This document shows positions 15,276 through 24,183 of a stretch of 64,000 nucleotides of DNA, in pieces. The translations under genes were made by a program, and so were the position numbers. The notes under the pieces are model-generated. The model was not told where the DNA came from. It made no database searches and saw nothing but the letters and a program-made list of their open reading frames with translations. How positions within the stretch are numbered: position 1 is the stretch's first letter; the number at the start of each line of letters is the position of its first letter. This DNA comes from JAFGRU01 sp016934985 (GTDB lineage: Bacteria; Desulfobacterota; Desulfuromonadia; Desulfuromonadales; JAAYDE01): contig CAXXJQ010000002.1 in NCBI GenBank assembly GCA_963665045.2, positions 186,001 through 250,000 of the forward strand, given 5' to 3'.

Positions 15276-18113
15276 ATGGAGAACAAGATACCCACACCCG
15301 AGGGAAAAACCCAAAGCACAGAAGCCCTGATCGATCTGGTGACACGCTTCCTCGCCGAATACCATCAAAAGCTTCACCAACCCCCTGCAGTAAACCTGGA
15401 CACCACTTTCGACCAGGACCTGGGCTTGGACAGCCTCTCGCGAATGGAACTCTTTTCCCGGGTTGAGCAGCATTTTCAGATAGTTTTGCCGGACCGGGTC
15501 TACAGCGAAACGGAAACCCCGCGCGATCTTTTACGTGCCCTTTTGAGTGCCGGCACCCGCGCAGGAAGCCCGGCGGCAACCCAAGCAGCTGCCATAACCG
15601 AAACGATCCCGCCAGGAAGCGCCCCCACGGGCGCAAACAGCCTGGTGGATGTACTCCATCACCACGCCACCGTTAATCCCGATCGCCCGCATATCCGCCT
15701 GTTCAGTGATCAGGACGAGGGCGACATCATCACCTACAAAACCCTCCGCGACCAGGCATCCTCAGTCGCCGCAGGCCTGCAACGTATTGGCCTGGAGCCC
15801 GCGGAACCCGTCGCCATCATGCTGCCGACGGGAAAAGATTATTTTTTCAGCTTTTTCGGGGTGCTCCTGGCGGGCGGTATTCCCGTTCCCATCTATCCAC
15901 CGGCACGACCGTCACGCCTTGAAGAACACCTGCGCCGCCATACGGGAATCCTGACCAACTGCCGGGCGGTCACGCTCATTACCCTGGATGAGGCCAAGGC
16001 GGCCGCTCAACTTCTCAAGTCCCACGTCGCAACCCTGCGCAACGTAGTCACTTTGGCAGAACTCGCTTCATCCACCAGCGCCCTTATCCGCGTTCCCATG
16101 AGCCCGCAGGACACGGCTTTTCTGCAATACACCTCAGGCAGCACCGGCAACCCCAAAGGAGTCGTCCTGAGTCACGCCAACCTGCTGGCCAATATTCGAG
16201 CCATGGGAGCACGTATCGAAGTTGACTCCAACGACGTCTTCGTCAGCTGGCTGCCTCTTTATCATGACATGGGCCTTATTGGCGCCTGGCTGGGAAGCCT
16301 CCACTTCGCCGCGACCCTGGTCGTGATGCCACCCCTCGCCTTTTTAGCCCGGCCGGAGCGCTGGTTGCAGGCGATTCACCGCTTTGGCGGCACCCTGTCA
16401 GCCTCACCCAACTTCGGGTATGAACTCTGCCTCCGCCGCATCCCGGAGAAAATTCTGAAAGGGCTCGACCTCAGTTCCTGGCGGGGGGCCTTCAATGGCG
16501 CGGAGGCCGTCAGCCCGGCTACCCTCGAAAAATTCTGTGAGCGTTTCGGCCACTGCGGTTTCCGCCGGCAAGCGATGATGCCGGTCTACGGTCTGGCGGA
16601 GAACTCCGTTGGCCTTGCCTTTCCCCCCTTGAACCGCGGGCCGCTCGTCGACCGCATTTCACGGGAAACTTATATGCTTGGCAATCGTGCCGTCCCGGTT
16701 CCAGAAGACGACAGCTCGGCCTTACATTTCGCATCCTGCGGCCATCCCCTTGACGACCACCAGGTCCGTATCGTCAATGAGGGTAACCGGGAGCTCCCCG
16801 ACCGCAGTATCGGCCGCCTTCAATTCCAAGGCCCATCGTCCACCTCCGGTTATTACCACAATCCTGAAGCAACACGTGTCCTTTTCCAGGATGGCTGGCT
16901 CAACTCCGGTGATCTGGCTTATATCGCCGAAGGTGAAATCTATCTGACCGGCCGCGCCAAGGACCTCATCATTCGGGCCGGAAGAAACATCTACCCGCCC
17001 GAACTGGAAGAGGTCATTGGCCAGGTAGAGGGTATTCGACCGGGCTGCGTCGTCGCCTTTGGCGACAGAAACAGCGACACCGGCACGGAACGTCTGGTAG
17101 TCCTGGCCGAAACCCGGCGCCATGCCCCTGAACGTCATGAAGAATTGCGTGCCCAGATCAACGCCGTAACCACCGACCTGATTGGCGAGCCTCCTGAGGA
17201 GGTGGTACTGACCCCGCCCAACGCCATCCCAAAAACCTCAAGCGGCAAGCTGCGCCGGGCAGCTACGCACGAACTCTATTCCAAAGGAACAATTGGTAAA
17301 CCGCAAAAGGCTGTGTGGCTGCAAGTAACCCGACTCGCTCTTGAAGGATTCGGCCTGGAATTGCGCAAATTTCGCCACATGCTCCGTGAACTGATCTACG
17401 GCACCTTCGCACGAACGGTTTTCTGGTTGTTGGCTATACCGACCTGGATTCTGGTCGTTGTCCTGCCCCGTTCGGAACAGCGCTGGACGGTCATGCGCGC
17501 TGCCAGCGGACTGCTTAAAGGCGCCACCCGTATCCCTACTAAAGTCCAAGGTCTGGAAAACCTGCCGCCGCAACAACGGTCCTGTATCTTTGTCGTCAAC
17601 CATTCCAGCTATGTGGACAGCCTTCTCCTGGTCGCCTCCCTGCCGCGCAAAGTCAGTTTTGTTGCCAAAAGCGAACTTCGGACCAATCCCCTGGCGCGCT
17701 TGTTTCTTGAGCGTATCGAAGCGGAGTTTGTCGAACGCTTCGACCTGCAGAAAGGATCCGAGGACTTTCGCCGCATTGAAGAGAAGGCCCGAATAGGCCA
17801 AACCTTCCTCTTCTTTCCGGAAGGAACTTTCACCCGCATCCCCGGCCTCAGGCCCTTTCGCATGGGCGCTTTCAGGGCTGCAGCGGAAGCTGGGATGCCG
17901 GTGGTCCCTGTGGCCATCCGAGGCAGCCGCTCCATCCTGAGAGGCAGCTCCTGGCTTCCCCATCGCAATGCCGTCACCATCACTGTCGGCAAAACAATTG
18001 AACCCCAACGAAGCGACGGGTCAAACAACTCGTGGCAAACCGCCGTCAGGTTACGGGACGCAGCCCGAGAGGAAATTCTGCGCTATTGCGGCGAGCCCGA
18101 TCTTCATTCATAA
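15276..18113 (+). CDS. Three-domain ACP / fatty acyl-AMP ligase / PlsC acyltransferase
   Basis: 945 aa. Domain 1 (about 12-88) is an acyl carrier protein with the phosphopantetheine Ser53 in LGLDSLSRMEL. Domain 2 (about 115-680) is an AMP-forming ligase: YTSGSTGNPKG at about 285, WLPLYHDMGLIGAWLG and VYGLAENSVGLAF, which resemble fatty acyl-AMP ligases more than CoA ligases. The C-terminal catalytic Lys lies in PKTSSGKLRRAA. Domain 3 (about 700-940) is a PlsC acyltransferase with NHSSYVD at 774 and FPEGTF at 847. It probably activates a free fatty acid, loads the fused ACP and acylates a lysophospholipid or similar acceptor (inference). ATG 15276 is preferred to GTG 15240. Confidence 0.9.
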   Translation: MENKIPTPEGKTQSTEALIDLVTRFLAEYHQKLHQPPAVNLDTTFDQDLGLDSLSRMELFSRVEQHFQIVLPDRVYSETETPRDLLRALLSAGTRAGSPAATQAAAITETIPPGSAPTGANSLVDVLHHHATVNPDRPHIRLFSDQDEGDIITYKTLRDQASSVAAGLQRIGLEPAEPVAIMLPTGKDYFFSFFGVLLAGGIPVPIYPPARPSRLEEHLRRHTGILTNCRAVTLITLDEAKAAAQLLKSHVATLRNVVTLAELASSTSALIRVPMSPQDTAFLQYTSGSTGNPKGVVLSHANLLANIRAMGARIEVDSNDVFVSWLPLYHDMGLIGAWLGSLHFAATLVVMPPLAFLARPERWLQAIHRFGGTLSASPNFGYELCLRRIPEKILKGLDLSSWRGAFNGAEAVSPATLEKFCERFGHCGFRRQAMMPVYGLAENSVGLAFPPLNRGPLVDRISRETYMLGNRAVPVPEDDSSALHFASCGHPLDDHQVRIVNEGNRELPDRSIGRLQFQGPSSTSGYYHNPEATRVLFQDGWLNSGDLAYIAEGEIYLTGRAKDLIIRAGRNIYPPELEEVIGQVEGIRPGCVVAFGDRNSDTGTERLVVLAETRRHAPERHEELRAQINAVTTDLIGEPPEEVVLTPPNAIPKTSSGKLRRAATHELYSKGTIGKPQKAVWLQVTRLALEGFGLELRKFRHMLRELIYGTFARTVFWLLAIPTWILVVVLPRSEQRWTVMRAASGLLKGATRIPTKVQGLENLPPQQRSCIFVVNHSSYVDSLLLVASLPRKVSFVAKSELRTNPLARLFLERIEAEFVERFDLQKGSEDFRRIEEKARIGQTFLFFPEGTFTRIPGLRPFRMGAFRAAAEAGMPVVPVAIRGSRSILRGSSWLPHRNAVTITVGKTIEPQRSDGSNNSWQTAVRLRDAAREEILRYCGEPDLHS

Positions 18114-18145
18114 AATTGACGTCAAATCAAAAAAGGAGAAAAACC

Positions 18146-18919
18146 ATGCCGCAACGTCAGATGAAAAAGAAAGAGTCCCGCCTCATCCTGCCGGCAGCCG
18201 CCTTCCTCTGCCTGTTCATGACAGCCATAAGCGCATCGGCGGCCGAAGGCAACTGGTGGCAAAAGGGTAATGATCTGATCCAAAGTCTCAGTGGAGGAAG
18301 CAAACAGGGCCCTTTAAGCACCCTGGAGATTGGCGAAGGACTCAAAGAGGCCCTCAAGGTAGGTACGGAAACGGTCGTCAGTCGACTCGGCCAGGTGGAT
18401 GGCTTCAATTCCGATCCCAGTATCCACATCCCCCTCCCGAAAAGCCTGGAAACAGTCAACTCCGTGCTGCGCAAGGTCGGCATGTCATCCATGCTCGATG
18501 ACCTTGAAACCCGCCTGAACCGGGCCGCGGAAGAGGCCACCCCCAAGGCCAAGGCCATCTTCTGGCAGGCCATCCAGGAAATGACCCTGGACGATGTCAA
18601 AGCGATTTACAACGGACCGGAGGACGCGGCCACCCGTTATTTTCAAAGCAAAATGTCACCGGCCCTGACTCAGGAGATGAAACCGGTGGTCGAAACCAGC
18701 CTTGTCGAAGTCGGTGCCGTCAAGGCCTACGACAACGTCATGGGCCGCTATCGTTCCATGCCCTTCGTCCCCGATGTTAAGGCCGATCTGACCCAACATG
18801 TAATCGACAAGGGCCTGGATGGGATTTTTTATTATCTTGCCAGGGAAGAAGCTGCCATTCGCCAGAATCCGGCCAAACGGACCACCGAGATACTGCAGAA
18901 GATCTTCGGCGCAAAATAA
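18146..18919 (+). CDS. DUF4197 periplasmic protein
   Basis: 257 aa with a signal peptide (basic MPQRQMKKKESR, hydrophobic core, cleavage near SASA). GLKEALKVGTETVVSRLG, the FWQAIQEMTLDDVKAIYNGP region and TRYFQSKMSPAL are DUF4197 hallmarks. Function of the family is unknown. AAAAGGAG precedes ATG 18146. It follows the ACP-ligase-acyltransferase gene by 32 bp on the same strand and may share its transcript. Confidence 0.88.
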   Translation: MPQRQMKKKESRLILPAAAFLCLFMTAISASAAEGNWWQKGNDLIQSLSGGSKQGPLSTLEIGEGLKEALKVGTETVVSRLGQVDGFNSDPSIHIPLPKSLETVNSVLRKVGMSSMLDDLETRLNRAAEEATPKAKAIFWQAIQEMTLDDVKAIYNGPEDAATRYFQSKMSPALTQEMKPVVETSLVEVGAVKAYDNVMGRYRSMPFVPDVKADLTQHVIDKGLDGIFYYLAREEAAIRQNPAKRTTEILQKIFGAK

Positions 18920-19008
18920 TAAGCACCGAGGAACTTATCGAAATTGTTAGCTGATTAAGGCGCAGTCTTTTGTGATGAAAAATCCATCTAATAAACTCAG
19001 GAGGAACC

Positions 19009-19203
19009 ATGCCGATCATTACCATGGACGGACCACCCGTCAACGATCCTGCAAAAAAACGCACCATGGTCGAGGAAATAACCCGTACAGCGGCCGCCTT
19101 TTACGGCCTTCCTGCTGAAGCTATCATCATTCTCATCAAGGAAAACCGGTCAGACAACGTCGCCCTCGGCGGCACCCTGATCAGCGATCGTCCAAAACCG
19201 TAA
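19009..19203 (+). CDS. 4-oxalocrotonate tautomerase family protein
   Basis: 64 aa, the usual size. The catalytic N-terminal proline follows the initiator (MPIITMDGPP), and VALGG near residue 50 fits the fold. Such enzymes tautomerise keto-enol compounds; the physiological substrate is unknown. AGGAGG is ideally placed. Confidence 0.88.
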   Translation: MPIITMDGPPVNDPAKKRTMVEEITRTAAAFYGLPAEAIIILIKENRSDNVALGGTLISDRPKP

Positions 19204-19757
19204 TTGTTCCGTATGATGGACTTGGGGCACATCCGGAAAGGGTGGCGCAAGTCCATCTTCCGACAAGGTGAATACTTGCCAAAAAACCTGATTCACCTCA
19301 AGGACTGCCAAAAAAGGTTATCTCTTTACGGAATTCCCGCCCCGCGGCCTCTCCTGAACGGTCCGAAGCAGATTCTGGCCGACTAGGATAATTGGGACAT
19401 CGGGGTCTTTCCTCCCGGCTGCCGGAGGGCATCGGCGTGATAACGCCCATTGTCCCTGTCAGATTTTTCATGCAAGGTTGGTAAAAGCACAACCCTAAAG
19501 CAAAAATCTCCTCGTCTGGATAAATCACTCGAGGATATGCTTCAATAAAACACAACCTAAGGCACAAGGTAGCTTTTTCAAGCTCGGATCAAGGGGGACT
19601 TTTCGTTTTTTAGAAAAAAGCGCTTTTTCTTTAATAAAGGCACAAATTTTGATAAATATCAGTTTTTTGTTTAAAATCATTATCCGGCTTTTCAGCCCTA
19701 AAACAGGAAAAATGTTATAATGACCATGTTGATTTTACTTATTTCATGGGAACATAG
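19204..19757. other. Long intergenic stretch, AT-rich near its end
   Basis: 554 bp without a supportable gene. Short frames at 19204-19386 plus and 19298-19567 minus lack ribosome sites and recognisable content. The last 150 bp are AT-rich and probably carry the promoter of the GAF-GGDEF gene; no clear consensus box. Confidence 0.4.
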
Positions 19758-20804
19758 ATGCCAATAAAGCCGACCTTTCCACAAGTTGAAATCACCTCTG
19801 AAGTCCTGCGCAAATGGAAAGACATTGTCGAATCTCTGGCAAATTCCGTCCAGGTCCCCGTAGCCTTGATTTCCCATGTTGACCACACCGGGATAGAAGT
19901 TTTCGCAAGCAACAAGTCGCCCAAAAACCCTTACCATCCCGGGTTTCGTTTCAAGAAAAAGGAGTCCCCTCCATACTGCGAGACCGTAATCCAGCGCGGG
20001 GAAAAACTCCTTATCAACAACGCCGCGACCAACGACCACTGGGCAAACTCCGCCAACCTCGAAAACGGTCTGATTTCCTACCTCGGATTTCCACTTTTTC
20101 TTCCCAACCGTCAGGTTTTCGGCACCATCTGCCTGATGGACACTAAAAGTATTGCCTTTTCGACTGCAACCGAAACCCTGCTCCAACATTATAAGGAACT
20201 GGTAGAAAGCCATCTGGACGGTCTGGTAAAGGCCAAGACACTTCGAATTATCCGACAAAAATACTCGGAATCATTAATAAAAATCCAACAGCTCAACAAA
20301 GTGCTGCAACTCGCGGCAGCCACAGACCCGATAACCAAGCTTATGAATCGGCGCACTTTCAATGACATTCTGCACCATGAGATAGCCCGCCAGAGGCGCA
20401 ACGGCGGGGATATATGCCTGGTAATGGCTGAAATAGACGGCTATGAAAACCTGAAAGATCAAGCTGAAAATCCCCCTGAAGAGCAGGTCCTTGTCCACGT
20501 TGCCGCCATTCTTCGGAACAGATGCAGAGCCCAGGATTTTATTTGGCGCTGGGCCGAAAAGGAATTTCTCATGGCCCTCCCCGAAACCCCGCTCCACGGA
20601 GGAATAGTCCTGGCTAACAAATTACGGGATGCTCTGGAGTCTCAACCCGCTATCATCAAACGTGAAAAGCACCAGGTCAGCATGAACTTCGGGGTGGTCT
20701 CCGTAAAAGCGGAGGAACCAATCCGTGACAGTCTCAACCGTTGCCGGCGCTGTCTCTACAAAGCTCAGACCAAAGGCAATGCCCAAATCGAATCCGGGGA
20801 ATAA
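19758..20804 (+). CDS. GAF domain plus degenerate GGDEF protein
   Basis: 348 aa, cytoplasmic. A GAF domain spans about 20-165 (YCETVIQRGEKLLINNAATND, YLGFPLFLPNRQVFGTICLMD). A short coiled coil (about 165-190) leads to a GGDEF-like domain (TDPITKLMNRRTFNDIL). The active-site motif reads RWAEKEF where GGDEF should be, and the metal-binding Asp region is AEIDGYEN. It is probably catalytically dead and may act as a sensor or GTP/c-di-GMP binding protein (inference). Confidence 0.85.
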   Translation: MPIKPTFPQVEITSEVLRKWKDIVESLANSVQVPVALISHVDHTGIEVFASNKSPKNPYHPGFRFKKKESPPYCETVIQRGEKLLINNAATNDHWANSANLENGLISYLGFPLFLPNRQVFGTICLMDTKSIAFSTATETLLQHYKELVESHLDGLVKAKTLRIIRQKYSESLIKIQQLNKVLQLAAATDPITKLMNRRTFNDILHHEIARQRRNGGDICLVMAEIDGYENLKDQAENPPEEQVLVHVAAILRNRCRAQDFIWRWAEKEFLMALPETPLHGGIVLANKLRDALESQPAIIKREKHQVSMNFGVVSVKAEEPIRDSLNRCRRCLYKAQTKGNAQIESGE

Positions 20805-21009
20805 AATCCTTTCACAAATTTTAGTAATCTAAGCACCGTCCGCTGCCCTACGCAAACATCTATAAAAAATAGTTTCCTCACCATTCACCACTATTTGTTA
20901 AACTAACAAAAGTCCTCCCGGCCATTTTGAGGGACCCGATTTTTTTTATTTGGCCGGCCAGTTACCAATAACTTTTTCAAACAGCCATCCGCCGGGGGTC
21001 ATCAAATTT

Positions 21010-22080
21010 ATGCCATTGGATGTCGGAAGTATTGAGATGTTCATGGGGCCGCAGCAGCTTGGCGGTCCCGACGATCTTTGCCGTGCCATTACCGGTTTCA
21101 TCGGCGAGGCCAGAAAAAAGCTTTTTATTGCCGTCCAGGAACTGGAATCGAGGGAAATCGCGGATGCCATCCTGGCGGCCCGTTCCAGGGGCGTAAAAAT
21201 CCGCCTGATTCTCGAATCAAAATATCTCGGGACCAACAATCCGGTCCCCGACCCCTGGAAAGCCGGAGGAGAAAACGAGGGCAACCGCCAGACCGTCGTC
21301 GCCCTGCTCCGTGCCGGAGTCGAAGTTGTCTTCGACCTCAATCCACAAACCTTCCACCAGAAATATATTGTCCGCGATCCGGACAGCGACCAGGCCGCAG
21401 TCCTGACTGGTTCGACCAATTTCACCCCGACGGGGACTACGACCAACCTCAACCATATCGTCGTTTTCCGGGGCAAGCGGATGTCCGGTCTCTACCACGA
21501 GGAGTTCGAGGAAGCCTGGAGCGGAACGTTTGGAAGGATGCAGGAGCGCCGCGAGGAAGAGCCGAAAACCTATCGCCTCGCCCATGTCAGGACCAAGATT
21601 CTCTTTGCGCCGGATCATGCTCCCGAACTGGAAATAATGAAGCAGATTCTCAAGGCCAGGAAACGCGTTGATTTTGCCATGTTCACCTTCGCCCAATCCT
21701 CCGGCATCGATGACGCCATGATCTGCCTCAACCGCACGGGCATCCCGGTAAAGGGGGTTCTCGACCGTGGCCAGGGCAATCAGACCTGGGCAGCCACCCG
21801 CCCGGTGAAAAACGCCGGCGCGGAACTCTACTGGCCGCGGCGGGACGCAGGAGTAAGAAAGGTCCACCACAAGCTGCTGGTCATCGACGATCTGGTCACC
21901 ATTGTCGGCAGTTTCAACCTGACGGGCCCGGCCAATCGTCTGAACGACGAAAACATTGCCATCATCGGTGACATCCTGGAGGAGCGCCCCGACGCCCTCG
22001 AAAACCAGCGGCACATCGCCCGCTACGCCCGCGAAGAAATCGACCGGATTATCAATACCAGCTGTGAAGCTATCCCCTGA
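21010..22080 (+). CDS. Phospholipase D-like protein
   Basis: About 356 aa. Two HKD half-sites: FHQKYIVRDPDSD followed by TGSTNFT at about 115-140, and VHHKLLVIDD followed by GSFNLTG at about 283-305. The two halves build one active site that cleaves or forms phosphodiester bonds in lipids or nucleic acids. No signal peptide is evident. The start is uncertain: ATG 21010 has a distant GGGGG, and a TTG at 20950 would add 20 residues. Confidence 0.85.
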   Translation: MPLDVGSIEMFMGPQQLGGPDDLCRAITGFIGEARKKLFIAVQELESREIADAILAARSRGVKIRLILESKYLGTNNPVPDPWKAGGENEGNRQTVVALLRAGVEVVFDLNPQTFHQKYIVRDPDSDQAAVLTGSTNFTPTGTTTNLNHIVVFRGKRMSGLYHEEFEEAWSGTFGRMQERREEEPKTYRLAHVRTKILFAPDHAPELEIMKQILKARKRVDFAMFTFAQSSGIDDAMICLNRTGIPVKGVLDRGQGNQTWAATRPVKNAGAELYWPRRDAGVRKVHHKLLVIDDLVTIVGSFNLTGPANRLNDENIAIIGDILEERPDALENQRHIARYAREEIDRIINTSCEAIP

Positions 22081-22565
22081 GTCTCCACGGCTGGGATTGA
22101 AAAACACCTGTAAGCCCGGCGAAGGAAGAAGGGGTGATGAAAAAAAGACGCAGCAAGGTTCCGGCTTGCCCCTGCCGGTCCGTTTTGTTCCTCCCCATCG
22201 CGGCAACGAATGCGGATACTGTAAATATCAATGTCCGGACCCCGCTCCCAAAGCCATTGTCGTGACAGCTAAAGACGCTCTGCGCCTTAATGAAAAATCC
22301 CATCGCCAAACCGGCCGTCTCCGCAGCCTGCGCATCTGCCGAAATCGCTCCGGAGGACACCGCTACGGAGCGCCGGAAATTTTTGTCAATTCCAACAAGG
22401 ATGGACTGTCCTCCGGGTTCAGCCCCTGAAAGACATCGAAACGTCTCTGTTTGACGCCAAATTGCAAAAAGCATTTGAAATATTTTAAAAATACATTATT
22501 TTCGTTAATTGTCTGTATCATCCGCTGATGCCATTTATTTATGTCGAGAAAAGAGCTTTAGACCG
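22081..22565. other. Intergenic stretch, possible gene remnant
   Basis: 485 bp. A plus-strand frame beginning with ATG 22138 (MKKRRSKVPACPC, then NADTVNINVRTPLP) faintly resembles small secreted proteins with a VNVNV-PLPPP motif, but ends after 42 codons. It may be a decayed copy; evidence is weak. The last 100 bp are AT-rich and probably include the opgG promoter. Confidence 0.3.
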
Positions 22566-24173
22566 ATGTCTTCCATCAACTCACTTTTTCTGTGTCGCCC
22601 CCGCCCTGCGGCTACGATCCTCCAAAGAGGCCTTCCGTTTCTCCTGTTAGTCCTTTTGCCGATTTTTTTCGGTGCATCGCCGGCCTGCGGAGAAAAGTCA
22701 GTAACTCAGCCCTTTTCCATTGCAGAGCTCATTCAACGCGCCGAAGAACTTGCTGCCAGGCCTTACCAGGAACCGCCAAAAGTCATGGACAAGCTCCTGG
22801 GGCTGTCTTACGATGCCTGGCGGGATATCCGCTTCCAGCCCGAAAAATCCCTCTGGAGGGGCCAAGGCCTTCCTTTTGAGCTGCAGTTTTTTCATCCCGG
22901 CTTTTACTATGACCGGACCGTCCGGATCAATATCGTTGAAAACGGTCAGGTCTCGCCCCTCAAAGGCGTCCGGGATATGTTCGATTACGGCCCCAATGCC
23001 GCGACCGTAAAACTTCCCGAGGAAGTCGGCTTCGCGGGTTTCCGGGTTCACGGCCCCATCAACACCCCCCAATATTTCGATGAAATCGTCGTTTTTCTCG
23101 GTGCCAGCTATCTGCGCGCCCTAGGCCGCAACCATCACTACGGCTTATCCGCCCGCGGCCTGACCGTGGATACCGCCGCCCCGCAAGGGGAGGAATTTCC
23201 CTGGTTCCGTGAATTCTGGATTGTCAAGCCATCGCCCAAGAGCCGGTTCCTGGACATCCATGCCCTTCTCGACAGCCAGCGCATCACCGGAGCTTTTTCC
23301 TACAGGATTTATCCCGGCGAGAAAACCATTCTCAAGGTCAAAAGCACCCTGTTCCCGCGCCAAGTTATAGATAAAGTAGGTATCGGGCCACTGACCAGCA
23401 TGTTTTTTCTCGGCGAAAATTCCAGTCCGCGCCGCTTTGACGATTTCCGCCCCGAGGTGCACGATTCCGACGGTCTGCAGATCCTTTTCAACAATGGAGA
23501 ATGGCTCTGGCGCCCCCTGCAGAACCCGGTCAACCTTCAGGTCAACAGTTTTGAAGCGCCGGATGTGCGCGGCTTCGGCCTCATTCAGCGGGACCGGGAC
23601 TTCGGTTCTTATCAGGACCTGGAAGCCCGCTACGAAAAGCGTCCCAGCGTCTGGGTCGTGCCCCGGGGAAACTGGGGGCCGGGACGGGTGCAGCTGGTGC
23701 AGATCCCGACCCAGGATGAAATTCACGACAACATCGTCGCTTTCTGGGTCCCGGACAAGCAGCCTACGCCAGGCAAAGCACTGGAACTGGAGTATGAAAT
23801 GCGCTGGCTGGATGCCGACCGCATCCTGCCGCCACGCGGCCATGTCATCACAACCCGCACGGGCATCGATCCGGTCCGCAAAATCAGGGTGTTCGTCATT
23901 GAATTTGACGGCAGGAGTCTGCGCCGCCTTTCCGACCGCGCTCCGGTTGAGGCGGACATCTGGGCTGGTGAGGGTGGGAAAATCGTCGATGTCCGAACCT
24001 TTCGCAACCCGGTGACCCGCACCTGGCGGCTGGCTTTTCAGATTGAAGTGGAAAAAACCAATACGCTTGAACAGATGCTCCCGAACAAACGCCCGCTCAT
24101 CGAGCTGCGGGCCGCTCTCAAACTGGGGGATAAAGTACTCAGCGAAACCTGGAGCTACGCTTTTAAACCTTAA
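22566..24173 (+). CDS. opgG: Periplasmic glucan biosynthesis protein OpgG
   Basis: 535 aa. OpgG (MdoG) acts in the periplasm on the beta-1,2 glucan backbone during osmoregulated periplasmic glucan synthesis, probably adding or processing branches. A twin-basic, hydrophobic signal peptide spans roughly 15-45 (FLLLVLLPIFFGASPACG). Family signatures include YDAWRDIRFQPEKSLW, RDMFDYGPNAATVKLP, FGLIQRDRDFGSYQDLEARY, and GNWGPGRVQLVQIPT. ATG 22566 is selected; a GTG at 22509 would lengthen the leader. opgH follows 10 bp on. Confidence 0.95.
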   Translation: MSSINSLFLCRPRPAATILQRGLPFLLLVLLPIFFGASPACGEKSVTQPFSIAELIQRAEELAARPYQEPPKVMDKLLGLSYDAWRDIRFQPEKSLWRGQGLPFELQFFHPGFYYDRTVRINIVENGQVSPLKGVRDMFDYGPNAATVKLPEEVGFAGFRVHGPINTPQYFDEIVVFLGASYLRALGRNHHYGLSARGLTVDTAAPQGEEFPWFREFWIVKPSPKSRFLDIHALLDSQRITGAFSYRIYPGEKTILKVKSTLFPRQVIDKVGIGPLTSMFFLGENSSPRRFDDFRPEVHDSDGLQILFNNGEWLWRPLQNPVNLQVNSFEAPDVRGFGLIQRDRDFGSYQDLEARYEKRPSVWVVPRGNWGPGRVQLVQIPTQDEIHDNIVAFWVPDKQPTPGKALELEYEMRWLDADRILPPRGHVITTRTGIDPVRKIRVFVIEFDGRSLRRLSDRAPVEADIWAGEGGKIVDVRTFRNPVTRTWRLAFQIEVEKTNTLEQMLPNKRPLIELRAALKLGDKVLSETWSYAFKP

Positions 24174-24183
24174 GGGAGACCTG

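Noticed and set aside
22138..22434. Possible decayed small secreted protein (NADTVNINVRTPLP)
   Set aside because: Resemblance to VNVNV-PLPPP secreted proteins is short, with an early stop; not enough to call a pseudogene.
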